A stretch of 54,588 bases of DNA from Akkermansiaceae bacterium (GTDB taxonomy: Bacteria > Verrucomicrobiota > Verrucomicrobiia > Verrucomicrobiales > Akkermansiaceae), in contig CAJJBR010000026.1 of NCBI GenBank assembly GCA_905182475.1, forward strand, positions 1 through 54,588, given 5' to 3'. Positions within the stretch are counted from its first letter, which is position 1; every line of letters starts with the position of its first letter. Below are positions 45,744-54,585 of this stretch, piece by piece. The translations under genes and the position numbers were made by a program. Under the pieces are notes generated by a model. The model was not told the origin of the DNA, did no database searches, and worked only from the letters and a program-made list of their open reading frames with translations.

Positions 45744-47138
45744 GTGCCGGAGGACGACGAACCAACCACGATCTCTGAGATCAAGCGCGCCATCGAAGCC
45801 GAAGATGGCTCCGCACTCCTTGCCGCCGCTGAGAACGTCCACTACGCCGACCTCGGCGACCTATACGAAGAACTCGACGACACAGAACGCGACTTTCTTT
45901 TCACTACGATCGGCCCCGAGCTGGCCACCGATGTCGTTGCAGAGCTGCCGGATTCTCTGATCGAAGATTCCCTCAGCCACTTCAAGCCCGCCCAGCTACG
46001 TTTCCTCCTTTCTAATCTTTCAGACGACGACCGGGTCGATATTTTCCAAGTCGTCTCCAAGGAGGCACAGGTTCGCTTTTTTTCCCTCCTCGGCCCCCGC
46101 GACAAGGAGCTGACCACCAGCCTACTGAAATACGAGGAGGACACGGCGGGCGGGCGCATGACCACCCAGATCGGCCGTATCACTAGGGACATGACGGTGA
46201 AACAGGCGCTCGCCATCCTCCGCCGCGACCGCGAGGACACAGAGACGCTGGCTCGCATCTTCGTCGTGGACGTGCAGGGTAGGCTGGTCGGAAAAGTCCG
46301 CTTGCGGGATCTCGCATTCAATACCTGGGACACGCCCATCCGTGACATCATGGACGGTGTGGACGAGTTCACCCTCGCCACCGCGGATCAGGAGGACGCC
46401 GCCCGTTTGCTCTCCCGCTACGATCTCGTAGTGCTACCTGTCGTAGATGAATTCCACCACCTCCTCGGTGTGATCACCTACGATGATGCCTTGGAAATCA
46501 TGCAGGAAGAGTCCACCGAGGACATGGAGAAACTCGGTGGTATCGGTGGCGAGCAGACGGAACTCACCTACCTCAATACTACCGTCCCCATCCACTACCG
46601 TCGCCGGGTCATTTGGCTCGTCGGCCTTGCCTTCGTCTCCATCCTTTCCGGATACGTGATGTTCCGTTTCAGCGGCGTCTTGGAGAAAGCCTTCGTCCTT
46701 TCACTCTTCCTACCCATGGTCGTCGCCGCCGGAGGAAACGCAGGAGGACAAGCTGCGACTATGGTCATCCGTGCACTCGCGCTCGGAGAGATCGGAACCG
46801 GCGCCGCGTTGCGCATCGCCTGGAAGGAAGCCCGCATCGGCATCTTCCTTGGAATGACCTTGGGCATCTCTATCGCCGCTTTCATCTCCTTCGTCCTCCC
46901 ACATTTCCACCCCGCTGCTCCCGATGGATTTTCCTTCCTTCGCCTCTCCTTAGCCGTCGCCGCAGCAATCACACTGCAAGTTCTCTCCGCCACTACCTTC
47001 GGTGCCCTGCTGCCCATCGCTGCACGCGCCTGCAAACTCGACCCAGCAGTCGTTTCAGCACCTTCCCTCGCCTCCATCGTAGATGTGTCCGGTATGCTCA
47101 TCTATTTCGGCACCGCCGCCACGATCCTGAACCTGTAA
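45744..47138 (+). CDS. mgtE: Magnesium transporter MgtE
   Basis: 464 residues. N-terminal helical MgtE_N domain (LYEELDDTERDFLFTTIGPE), LKYEEDTAGGRMTTQ linker motif, two CBS domains (~160-280), then the five-helix channel with VAAGGNAGGQAATMVIRALA, which forms the Mg2+ site. The cytosolic domains close the pore when Mg2+ is high. Start is uncertain: I use GTG 45744; a TTG at 45705 is in frame. No Shine-Dalgarno. Sits next to gene wrecks on its 5' side. Confidence 0.92.
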   Translation: MPEDDEPTTISEIKRAIEAEDGSALLAAAENVHYADLGDLYEELDDTERDFLFTTIGPELATDVVAELPDSLIEDSLSHFKPAQLRFLLSNLSDDDRVDIFQVVSKEAQVRFFSLLGPRDKELTTSLLKYEEDTAGGRMTTQIGRITRDMTVKQALAILRRDREDTETLARIFVVDVQGRLVGKVRLRDLAFNTWDTPIRDIMDGVDEFTLATADQEDAARLLSRYDLVVLPVVDEFHHLLGVITYDDALEIMQEESTEDMEKLGGIGGEQTELTYLNTTVPIHYRRRVIWLVGLAFVSILSGYVMFRFSGVLEKAFVLSLFLPMVVAAGGNAGGQAATMVIRALALGEIGTGAALRIAWKEARIGIFLGMTLGISIAAFISFVLPHFHPAAPDGFSFLRLSLAVAAAITLQVLSATTFGALLPIAARACKLDPAVVSAPSLASIVDVSGMLIYFGTAATILNL

Positions 47139-47206
47139 ATCGGCGCGACGTAAGAAAAAGCCATTTCTTCGTTTCAGATTTCGTGCTTCGTGCTTATGAT
47201 TTGGAA

Positions 47207-48256
47207 ATGGACGCCCTAATCAAACACCTCAAAAACGGCGAGGAACTCGGCTCACGGGAAATCCAAGTCGCCGCGAACCTCCTACTCGACGAATCCGTAT
47301 GCGATGAAAAGAAGCAGCGCCTGCTTTTAGCACTCTCAACGAAAGGAGAATCCCCGGCCGAAATCGCAGGGTTCGTCGAAGTATTTCTCGAGCACGCGGT
47401 CGATCCGATGATAGAAAATCTGGAACTCGAAGGCCCCACCCTCGATGTCTGCGGAACAGGCGGCGACAAGCTGAATCTTTTCAACGTATCTACCACCGCG
47501 ATGTTCATCGCAGCTGCTGCCGGAGCGGCAGTCGTAAAACACGGCAACCGTGGCATCACCTCGAAAAGCGGTGGAGCAGATGTCTTGGAAGCACTCGGAA
47601 TCCGTATCGACCTCCCGCCGGAAGGTTTTCGCAAATGCATCCAGCAAGCGGGTGTCGGCTTCCTCTTCGCACCAAACTACCATCCGGCCTTCAAGGCAGT
47701 TGTTTCTGTCAGGAAAAATCTCGCCGCCGGAGGGCACCGCAGCATTTTCAATCTCATCGGGCCGCTCCTGAATCCCGCCCGCCCGCAGTGCCAACTCGTC
47801 GGCGTTTCCGAACGCTCCCTTTGCCCCGCGTTCGCGGAAATTCTCCAACGCCTTGGCAGAGAGAGCGCATGGGTCGTCAGCGGCATTGCTCCTGGCAACC
47901 GCGCTGTGGACGAAGTTTCCCTGATGGGCTCCACACTCATCTGCAAGTCTGGTACTTATCAGGATCTCGAAGATGAGGAGATCAATCCGGAGGATTTCGG
48001 AATGAGGAAATGCACCGTTGAGGAACTCCAGGGTGGCGATGCGAAAGCAAACGCATCTATCCTAGAAAGCATCCTCTCCGGCAAGGACACTGGCCCGAAG
48101 GCGGACATCGTTATCCTCAATGCCGCCGCCGCTCTTGCGTGCGCTGGCCTTGCCGACCACATGGGCGATGCCATCGGAATCGCACGCGAAACGATCTCCT
48201 CTGGAGCGGCGCTGGAACGTGTCCGACTACTCCAAAAAGCCTCCGCTAACGCCTAA
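47207..48256 (+). CDS. trpD: Anthranilate phosphoribosyltransferase TrpD
   Basis: 349 residues; second step of tryptophan synthesis, adding PRPP to anthranilate. Seen: LDVCGTGGDKLNLFNVST (PRPP loop), VVKHGNRGITSKSGGADVLE, VGFLFAPNYHPAFK, and IFNLIGPLLNPARP. Length normal. The open frame extends far upstream only as antisense or shadow of mgtE; ATG 47207 with TTTGGAA just before fits. No other trp gene is present, so the pathway is scattered. Confidence 0.94.
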   Translation: MDALIKHLKNGEELGSREIQVAANLLLDESVCDEKKQRLLLALSTKGESPAEIAGFVEVFLEHAVDPMIENLELEGPTLDVCGTGGDKLNLFNVSTTAMFIAAAAGAAVVKHGNRGITSKSGGADVLEALGIRIDLPPEGFRKCIQQAGVGFLFAPNYHPAFKAVVSVRKNLAAGGHRSIFNLIGPLLNPARPQCQLVGVSERSLCPAFAEILQRLGRESAWVVSGIAPGNRAVDEVSLMGSTLICKSGTYQDLEDEEINPEDFGMRKCTVEELQGGDAKANASILESILSGKDTGPKADIVILNAAAALACAGLADHMGDAIGIARETISSGAALERVRLLQKASANA

Positions 48257-48353
48257 AGCCAGAGAAGCCCAAAATAAATCAACAAACAAACGGCTTGACG
48301 CTGTGGCGATTGCCCTCTTCATTCCGCCGGCCCGCAAAATTTGTGTGTGCCCC

Positions 48354-48359
48354 TATAAT
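48354..48359 (+). promoter_or_regulatory. Possible -10 box of rpoD
   Basis: A perfect TATAAT lies 48 bp before the rpoD ATG. No -35 hexamer is found at 16-18 bp spacing (the TTGACG at 48294 is too distant), so the call is weak. Confidence 0.3.
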
Positions 48360-48406
48360 AGGTGAATTGTCTCCAGCTATCTCGTTCCACAGCCGCCAAG
48401 CCTGCC

Positions 48407-50461
48407 ATGCCATCCAAAACTTCCGCCAAAAAGTCCGCCGCCAAGAAGATGATCAAAACTGCGTCCAAGGCAAAACCGGTCAAGAAAGCCGCCGCAAAAC
48501 CGGCAGCCAAAAAAGCCGCCCCAGCAAAGGCGAAGAAAGCAGCTATGCCTGCAGCGAAAAAAGCTACTCCGAAAAAGGTCACATCTAAGGTAAAACCTAC
48601 TGCCAAAAAGGCTGCGCCTAAGGCAAAACCTGCAGCTAAGAAAACAGCTCCTGCAAAACCGGCCTCGAAAACCAAGGCGACTCCAGCAGCGAAAACTGCG
48701 AAGAAAAAAGCCCCAGCTAAAGAAGTGAAGGCAGGAATCAACGCAACTCCGGACAAAGCGAAGAAAACTGCGAAGAAAAAAGCCCCAGCTAAAGAAGTGA
48801 AGGCAGGAATCAACGCAACTCCGGACAAAGCGAAGAAAACTCCCAAGCGCCGCATCGACACACCTGAGATCCAAGAAAAGATCCGTGAGCTCATTAAACT
48901 TGCCAAGGAGCAGGAGTATCTCACCTACGACGATATCAACGAAATCCTCCCGAACGACCTCGTCGATCCGGAAGATGTAGAGGCCATCATGGATCGACTC
49001 CGCAACATGGAGTTCGATATCATCGATGCCTCCGAGGTGGATCGTTACAAGGACAAGAAAAAGGACGAAGGCGACGGCGAGGAAGAAGAAGTCAAGGCCG
49101 ACCAGAAGCTCGACATCCTAGACGACCCCGTCCGGATGTATCTCAAGCAAATGGGTCAAGTCCCCCTCCTCACACGTGAGCAGGAAGTGGAAATTTCCAA
49201 ACGAATCGAAGATGCCGAGATCGAGGTTTCCAAAAACCTCCACCAGTTCGGCTTCATCACCGATTGCTATCTCGAACTCGCCGACAAGCTAGTCAAAGGC
49301 AAGGAGCGCTTTGACCGTGTGATCCTCGACAAGAAAATCGAGTCCCGTGAGCGCTACATGAAAGGCCTTCCTAAGCTTTGCGACCAGCTCAAGATCCTCC
49401 ACGAGGAGAATAACAACATTTTCCGCCAACTCTCCGCAAAGAACCCGCGCGGAAAGAAAAAGCTCGAGGAAACCTTCGAGAAAAACCTCGGCACCATGCA
49501 CCGCATCTACGTCCGCTTCTACTACAAACAGAAGGTCGTAGAAGATTTCTGCGAAGGTGTGGATGATTACATCGAGCGTTTCTGGAAATATTCCCGCCGA
49601 CTCCAATCCCATCCGGATGATAGCGAGTTCATCAGCAAGATGCGTGAAGTCCAGCAACGTGCATGGCTCAACGACAATACCTTCGAACCGCTCTACTCCA
49701 AACTCCGCCAGTGGATGAAATCGGCTCTCAAGGCGAAGACCGAAATGGTCGAGGCCAACCTCCGTCTCGTGATTTCCATCGCCAAGAAATACACCAACCG
49801 CGGCCTCTCCTTCCTCGACCTGATTCAGGAAGGAAACATGGGACTGATGAAAGCGGTCGAAAAATTCGAATACCGCCGCGGTTACAAATTCTCAACCTAC
49901 GCGACATGGTGGATCCGCCAGGCGATCACCCGCTCCATCGCGGATCAGGCACGGACTATCCGTATCCCTGTTCACATGATCGAGACGATCAACAAGCTGA
50001 TGCGCGTGCAGAAGCAACTCGTCCAAGAATACGGCCGCGAACCTTCCCCGGAAGAAATCGCCGACGAAATTCACCTTCCCGTCGAGCGTGTCCGTGCCGT
50101 CCTCAAAATGGCGCAGCAGCCGATTTCCCTCCAGGCACCTGTCGGTGACTCGGACGACACCTCCTTCGGTGACTTCATCGAAGACAAGGCCGCCGACAAC
50201 CCGATGGAAGAAGCAGGTTTCTCCATGCTCAAGGACAAGATCAAGGACGTCCTCGACACCCTCACCGAGCGCGAGCGCGAGGTATTGGAGCAACGCTTCG
50301 GCCTCAAGGACGGCTACAGCCGAACCCTCGAAGAAGTCGGTCGCCAATTCCAGGTGACACGCGAGCGGATTCGTCAAATCGAAGCCAAAGCCCTCCGCAA
50401 AATGCGTCACCCCACCCGTATCCGGAAGCTGGAAGGCTTCATCGAGCTGCCGGGAGCTTAA
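48407..50461 (+). CDS. rpoD: Primary sigma factor RpoD with histone-H1-like N-terminal tail
   Basis: 684 residues. A Lys/Ala/Pro-rich tail covers ~1-145 ([19 protein letters not shown]), resembling histone H1 or eukaryotic nucleolar tails. Then region 1.1 ([20 protein letters not shown]), 1.2 ([20 protein letters not shown]), the non-conserved insert, region 2 ([35 protein letters not shown]), 3 and 4 ([35 protein letters not shown]). The complete set marks the housekeeping sigma. ATG 48407 is the first start; the tail is read from it. TATAAT lies upstream. Confidence 0.96.
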   Translation: MPSKTSAKKSAAKKMIKTASKAKPVKKAAAKPAAKKAAPAKAKKAAMPAAKKATPKKVTSKVKPTAKKAAPKAKPAAKKTAPAKPASKTKATPAAKTAKKKAPAKEVKAGINATPDKAKKTAKKKAPAKEVKAGINATPDKAKKTPKRRIDTPEIQEKIRELIKLAKEQEYLTYDDINEILPNDLVDPEDVEAIMDRLRNMEFDIIDASEVDRYKDKKKDEGDGEEEEVKADQKLDILDDPVRMYLKQMGQVPLLTREQEVEISKRIEDAEIEVSKNLHQFGFITDCYLELADKLVKGKERFDRVILDKKIESRERYMKGLPKLCDQLKILHEENNNIFRQLSAKNPRGKKKLEETFEKNLGTMHRIYVRFYYKQKVVEDFCEGVDDYIERFWKYSRRLQSHPDDSEFISKMREVQQRAWLNDNTFEPLYSKLRQWMKSALKAKTEMVEANLRLVISIAKKYTNRGLSFLDLIQEGNMGLMKAVEKFEYRRGYKFSTYATWWIRQAITRSIADQARTIRIPVHMIETINKLMRVQKQLVQEYGREPSPEEIADEIHLPVERVRAVLKMAQQPISLQAPVGDSDDTSFGDFIEDKAADNPMEEAGFSMLKDKIKDVLDTLTEREREVLEQRFGLKDGYSRTLEEVGRQFQVTRERIRQIEAKALRKMRHPTRIRKLEGFIELPGA
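48692..48841 (+). repeat. Exact 72-bp in-frame tandem duplication in rpoD
   Basis: Bases 48692-48763 repeat exactly at 48764-48835, with six further matching bases. Each copy encodes 24 residues, including [20 protein letters not shown]. Period divisible by three, so the frame is kept. Looks recent. Confidence 0.9.
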
Positions 50462-50510
50462 AAACTCACTTCCATCCCATCGACGGAGGTAAGAACAGAG
50501 GTAGTTGTCA

Positions 50511-50532
50511 GCCTATCCCTCTCAGGATAGGC
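50511..50532. other. Hairpin downstream of rpoD
   Basis: GCCTATCC (50511-50518) pairs with GGATAGGC (50525-50532) over a 6-base loop. Followed by A-rich, not T-rich, sequence on the plus strand. May stabilise the rpoD mRNA 3' end. The rest of the gap to 50694 shows nothing I recognise. Confidence 0.45.
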
Positions 50533-50694
50533 CTGATGAAAAACAAACCAAGACAAGGATTACAACCCTCTATCGCGAGGCGATGGAATGACTGTGTTAT
50601 TTTCCCTTATGGTTGATCAGGTCGATGCGCTTTGTTTCGTATTTCTCCGAAGTAATTCCGTCCTGCCCACGAGTCACCGCACCACACTGCTTCC

Positions 50695-51321
50695 TTAGGC
50701 CTTATCCTGGAATCCACTCTCAGGTGACCGTTTTTGCTGCCACTGCCGGGCAAAGCCTTCCTCATCGGGGAAAAACTCCTCGAAGCAATCCCGGAAAGCG
50801 TCGAAATGTTCTTCAAAATCATCGCTCGCCCCAATCATCGGAGTCAGCCTCGTAGATCTCGATGAAACACGCCGGATCGTCAGCTCGATCCCTTCCAAAG
50901 TAGCGTAAGATCCCAGCCAGTCCTGCCGAATCATTCGTTCGCAGATCGCCGGAAATCCATCTACCACCAAAGGAATCCTGTACGACGAAATCTCAGAATA
51001 GAATCCCCTGATAAATCCCTCCCGCCCTTTCCCCATCAACGCATGCCACTCAAGGCTCAGGAAATGATCGAAGACAATATCCACCACGATCCCGGCAAAG
51101 CGCCTGCGTTCGGGTGCGAGTAGCGCCCGAGCGCGTAGAAACGCGGGATGAGCGTCCGTAAATACATCCACTGCTCTGTGCATCAGAATCCCGTCCACCA
51201 GCTCGGCTCCGTATTCCTCCGGAAAGGACGATGGCAGCCCTTTTACAAAATCCCCCAGAAAATTCCCGATCCGAGATTCCGCAGAATCACGAGCGAGAAC
51301 GATATGACCCAAAAAATTCAA
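50695..51321 (-). CDS. acpH: Acyl carrier protein phosphodiesterase-like (DUF479)
   Basis: 208 residues. Starts MNFLGHIVLA, then IGNFLGDFVKG and GILMHRAVDVFTDAHPAF, and VVDIVFDHFLSLEW: the His/Asp metal pattern of AcpH (HD-type fold), which removes the phosphopantetheine arm of ACP. Length close to E. coli AcpH (193). Divergent from uvrA over 74 bp. Confidence 0.87.
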   Translation of the reverse strand: MNFLGHIVLARDSAESRIGNFLGDFVKGLPSSFPEEYGAELVDGILMHRAVDVFTDAHPAFLRARALLAPERRRFAGIVVDIVFDHFLSLEWHALMGKGREGFIRGFYSEISSYRIPLVVDGFPAICERMIRQDWLGSYATLEGIELTIRRVSSRSTRLTPMIGASDDFEEHFDAFRDCFEEFFPDEEGFARQWQQKRSPESGFQDKA

Positions 51322-51395
51322 TCCCTCACGCTAGCTGCCAACAGCGGGCAATTGAAGTTTAGAATTTCGGAATTCGTGATTAGGGTTCCTCCAGA

Positions 51396-53834
51396 ATGGA
51401 TCAAATCCTCATCCGCGGTGCCCGCCAGCATCACTTAAAAAACCTCACGGTCGCCATCCCGAAAGGGAAAATCACGGTCATCACTGGCCCTTCCGGATCG
51501 GGGAAATCCTCGCTCGCATTCGATACACTATACGCGGAAGGACAGCGGCGTTATGTCGAATCGCTCTCGGTCTACGCTCGTCAGTTCCTCTCGCAACTCG
51601 AAAAGCCAGACGTCGATTCCATTGAGGGACTGAACCCCGCCATCGCCATCGAGCAACGCGTCGGCGGTCTCTCGCCCCGCTCCACCGTCGCCTCCGCTAC
51701 GGAAATCTACGATTACCTCCGCATCCTCTGGGCAGCCGCTGGTGTCCCGCACGATCCCGATACAGGCACGGCGATGACACGCATGGGGCCGTCAGAAATC
51801 ATCTCCGAACTCTCAGCCCAGCCAGAAGGCTCCAAACTCATCATCCTTGCCGCCGTCCCGGAAGAGGAAACCGCCGAACCCGACCGCCTCCTCGGCGACC
51901 TCCAGCGCCAGGGCTTCATCCGCATCCGCCTTAACGGCGAGATCCAGGAAATCACCGAAACCACTCTCGATGGCACCGGCCCCCACCGCATTGAGATCGT
52001 CATCGACCGCCTCGTCATCCGCGAAGGCATCGCCTCCCGCCTAGCAGACTCCATCGAGCTAGCGCTCCGCATCTGCGGAGCCGAAGCCAAGGTCCTCCTA
52101 CAAAAACCCGAGGAAAAGCAATACCGCGAGCTCACCTTCCAAACCTCCTACCGCAACCCGCGCACTGGAGAAATCTTCGGCGACCTCACCCCCCGCCACT
52201 TCTCCTTCAACACCCTCGAAGGTGCCTGCCCCACCTGCGAAGGCCTAGGCTGCCCCACCTGCCACCACCTCCGCCTCAAGCGCGAGATCCAACACGTAAA
52301 AGTAGCGGCAACCTTCGCTCGCCCCTCCCACAACCCAAGTCTTCCACTGATCACTGATCACTCGGCACTAGCAAACTCAGAATTAGGCATCATGCAATTC
52401 TGCCAGCTAGGAATCTCCGAAGCAAAGCAGTGGATCTCCACCCTGAAATCCAGCCCCGCCCCCCTCGGTGACCTAGCCGCCGAAGTAGAAAAACGCCTCA
52501 CCTTCCTCGAAGACGTCGGCCTCGACTACCTCACCCTCGACCGCTCCTCCGGCACCCTCTCCGGCGGCGAAGTCCAGCGCATCAAGCTAGCCACCCAACT
52601 CGGAGCCGGCCTGTCCGGCGTTATCTACGTTCTCGACGAGCCCTCCATCGGCCTTCACTCCAGCGACACCGCCCGCCTCATCACCGCCATCACCCGCCTC
52701 CGCGACATCGGAAATACCGTAGTCGTAGTAGAACACGACGAAGACATCATCCGCGCCGCCGACCACCTCATCGACATGGGCCCCGGAGCTGGCCCCACCG
52801 GTGGCGAAATCCTAGCCCAAGGCAACCCTCTCACCATCGACTCCCCCACCGGCCAATGGCTGCGCGGCGAGATCCCTAGATTCTCCCCTCCAAAATTCAA
52901 AATTCAAAATTCAAAATCTAAAATCACCATAATCGGCGCGCGGGAGCACAACCTCAGCAACCTCACCGTCGAAATCCCCCTCCACCAAGTCGTCGTCATC
53001 TCCGGCCCTTCCGGCTCCGGGAAATCGACCCTCATCAACAGCATCCTCGCCAAAGCCCTCGGCAAGCATTTCCACAACTCCAAGAACGAACCCGGCGCGC
53101 ACGACTCCATCACCGGCCTCGAGCACATCGAGAAATTCGTCTTCTGCGACCAAACCTCCATCGGCCGCTCCCCCCGCTCGAACCCCGCCACCTTTATCGG
53201 TGCCTTCGATCTCATCCGCGACCTCTTTTCCAAGCTCCCCCTCGCCAAGCAACGCGGCTATGGCAAAGGCCGTTTCTCCTTCAACGCGAAGGGCGGTCGC
53301 TGCGAACGCTGCCAGGGCAACGGCAAGCTCAAGATCGAGATGCACTTCCTCCCCGACGCATGGACCGAGTGCCCCGCCTGCTTGGGAAAACGTTTCAACC
53401 GCGAAACCCTGGAAATTACCTACAAAGGAAAATCCATCGCCGACATTCTCGCCATGTCAGTCGCCGAGGCGAAAGCCCACTTCCGCCCCATCCCCAAGCT
53501 CTACCGCCTGCTCCACACCATGGACGAATTAGGCCTAGGCTACCTCTCCCTCGGCCAGGCCGGCAACACCCTCTCCGGCGGCGAATCCCAGCGCCTTAAA
53601 CTCGCCCTCGAAATCGCAAAACCCACCTCCCCCCACACCCTCTACCTCTTCGACGAGCCCACCACCGGCCTCCACTTCGGCGACGTCGAAAAGCTCTTGG
53701 CTGCCATCTTCAAGCTCCGCGACGCCGGCCACTCCGTCCTCATCATCGAGCACCACCCCGACATCATCGCCACCGCCGACCACCTCATCACCCTCGGTCC
53801 CGGCGGAGGGAAGAACGGTGGAAGACTTCTTTAG
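51396..53834 (+). CDS. uvrA: Excinuclease ABC subunit A (UvrA), shortened and with repeat-derived peptides
   Basis: 812 residues against ~940 usually; damage-sensing ATPase of nucleotide excision repair. Two ABC modules: Walker A GPSGSGKSS / GPSGSGKST, signatures LSGGEVQRIKL / LSGGESQRLKL, Walker B VIYVLDEPSIGLH / LYLFDEPTTGLH. The UvrB-binding domain is present without its usual Cys pair. The first zinc module is compressed: CPTCEGLG is followed directly by CPTCHHLRLK, where ~100 residues normally intervene. The second zinc finger (CERCQGNG ... CPACLGKRF) is normal. Two insertions derive from repeats (52302-52392 and 52892-52926). Ends abruptly at GGGKNGGRLL, where a second copy of the 3' end begins 563 bp on. 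Confidence 0.92.
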   Translation: MDQILIRGARQHHLKNLTVAIPKGKITVITGPSGSGKSSLAFDTLYAEGQRRYVESLSVYARQFLSQLEKPDVDSIEGLNPAIAIEQRVGGLSPRSTVASATEIYDYLRILWAAAGVPHDPDTGTAMTRMGPSEIISELSAQPEGSKLIILAAVPEEETAEPDRLLGDLQRQGFIRIRLNGEIQEITETTLDGTGPHRIEIVIDRLVIREGIASRLADSIELALRICGAEAKVLLQKPEEKQYRELTFQTSYRNPRTGEIFGDLTPRHFSFNTLEGACPTCEGLGCPTCHHLRLKREIQHVKVAATFARPSHNPSLPLITDHSALANSELGIMQFCQLGISEAKQWISTLKSSPAPLGDLAAEVEKRLTFLEDVGLDYLTLDRSSGTLSGGEVQRIKLATQLGAGLSGVIYVLDEPSIGLHSSDTARLITAITRLRDIGNTVVVVEHDEDIIRAADHLIDMGPGAGPTGGEILAQGNPLTIDSPTGQWLRGEIPRFSPPKFKIQNSKSKITIIGAREHNLSNLTVEIPLHQVVVISGPSGSGKSTLINSILAKALGKHFHNSKNEPGAHDSITGLEHIEKFVFCDQTSIGRSPRSNPATFIGAFDLIRDLFSKLPLAKQRGYGKGRFSFNAKGGRCERCQGNGKLKIEMHFLPDAWTECPACLGKRFNRETLEITYKGKSIADILAMSVAEAKAHFRPIPKLYRLLHTMDELGLGYLSLGQAGNTLSGGESQRLKLALEIAKPTSPHTLYLFDEPTTGLHFGDVEKLLAAIFKLRDAGHSVLIIEHHPDIIATADHLITLGPGGGKNGGRLL
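52337..52377. repeat. TGATCACTGATCACTCGGCA repeat inside uvrA
   Basis: Matches the intergenic copies at 13-43 and 37114-37150 (AAGTCTTCC..CTGATCACTGATCACTCGG then CACTAGCAAACT). In uvrA it is read in frame as LPLITDHSALANS, between REIQHVKV and the conserved LGISEAKQW strand. Confidence 0.85.
52892..52926 (+). repeat. AAAATTC heptamer array inside uvrA
   Basis: Three perfect AAAATTC units and two variants (AAAATCT, AAAATCA), 35 bp in all, encoding KFKIQNSKSKI in the linker just before the second ABC module (ITIIGAREHNL). AT-rich against a GC-rich gene. Confidence 0.85.
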
Positions 53835-53835
53835 C

Positions 53836-53868
53836 AAGGAGGGGCTGCATTCTGCTGCCCAGCAACCC
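53836..53868. repeat. GGAGGGGC...GCCCAGCAACCC repeat, copy 2
   Basis: Starts 2 bp past the uvrA stop. Similar to the block after rhlE at 7778-7811. Confidence 0.45.
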
Positions 53869-53876
53869 CGGATATT

Positions 53877-54122
53877 TCAAATCCCCAATCGCGCGATCAA
53901 CTCCTCGACCGTCAGCTTGTGGTGAGCTGCCACAGGTTTCAAAACGCCTCCCAGCAAAGTTCCTGTCTTCAACGGCCTGTGATTCGGAACCGTGACATGA
54001 TGTTTCCCGGCCACTTCGCAAGTTAACCGTATGTGCGATCCGTTCTGCCTCACCGTTTCATAACCAAGGCCACGCAAAGCCTTAACCAGTTCAGCCGCCG
54101 AAACATTCCGAGGAACCTTCAT
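53877..54122 (-). CDS. hicA: HicA-family mRNA interferase toxin
   Basis: 81 residues, dsRBD-like HicA fold. Seen: SAAELVKALRGLGYETVRQN, catalytic His in GSHIRL, VTVPNHRPLKTGTLLGGVLK. HicA cuts mRNA independently of the ribosome. Start overlaps the antitoxin stop by 4 bp. The toxin is the downstream gene, the reverse of the classic hicAB order but known in many bacteria. Confidence 0.88.
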   Translation of the reverse strand: MKVPRNVSAAELVKALRGLGYETVRQNGSHIRLTCEVAGKHHVTVPNHRPLKTGTLLGGVLKPVAAHHKLTVEELIARLGI

Positions 54123-54337
54123 ACTGCGATGGCCTCGTCCCGCACAAAGTGCAAACGGATCATCCCCGGCATTTCCCCCGCTTCCCCATCATCGAAGTGA
54201 CAGCGAACCGCATCGCGCACCATTTCCCGCAACTCCTCCTCAGTCTCCCCCTGCGTCGCGATCGCATGACCCAGCGCGACAGCGACAAAACCGCCGTCCG
54301 CCTCATCCTCACGCACCTCGAAAATGATCTCCTGCAT
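54119..54337 (-). CDS. hicB: HicB-family antitoxin
   Basis: 72 residues with the partial RNase H-like HicB fold: EIIFEVREDEADGGFVAVAL, then HAIATQGETEEELREMVRDA and a short tail. The family residues D-G-G-F/Y and T-Q-G-E-T-x-E-E are seen. No C-terminal DNA-binding domain, so self-regulation may differ from two-domain HicB. Upstream of hicA and coupled to it. Confidence 0.87.
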   Translation of the reverse strand: MQEIIFEVREDEADGGFVAVALGHAIATQGETEEELREMVRDAVRCHFDDGEAGEMPGMIRLHFVRDEAIAV

Positions 54338-54396
54338 GGCTGGACTTTCGCACAGACCCAGCTATTCCCGCAAGTAGGAAGGTTTTTTCCTCAATA

Positions 54397-54585
54397 CTCT
54401 TCGACGAACCCACCACCGGCCTCCACTTCGACGACGTCGAAAAGCTCTTGGCTGCCATCTTCCGCCTCCGCGACGCCGGCCACTCCGTGCTCATCATTGA
54501 GCACCACCCCGACATCATCGCCACCGCCGACCACCTCATCACCCTCGGCCCCGGCGGAGGAAAAAACGGCGGCAGGCTTCTTTAA
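54397..54585 (+). pseudogene. Second copy of the last 62 codons of uvrA
   Basis: 189 bp in the same direction and phase as 53646-53834, from LFDEPTTGLHF to GGGKNGGRLL and a stop. I count about 14 differences, mostly silent; K-to-R and G-to-D are the coding ones seen. About 93% identity. The two copies bracket the hicBA module. It has no start codon and cannot be a gene by itself. Confidence 0.9.

Noticed and set aside
46613..47206. Upstream extension of the trpD frame
   Set aside because: Arg/His-rich shadow of mgtE in another frame; the TrpD family begins at 47207.
48294..48299. TTGACG as -35 partner of the TATAAT before rpoD
   Set aside because: It is 54 bp from the -10 hexamer, far beyond the 16-18 bp spacing of a sigma-70 promoter.
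48377..48874. Minus-strand Cys/Phe/Arg-rich frame with internal repeats
   Set aside because: Antisense of the Lys/Ala-rich rpoD tail; its repeat is the 72-bp duplication read backward.
50462..50694. Possible structured RNA in the gap after rpoD
   Set aside because: Apart from one short hairpin I found no tRNA cloverleaf, 6S-like long hairpin or conserved RNA motif.
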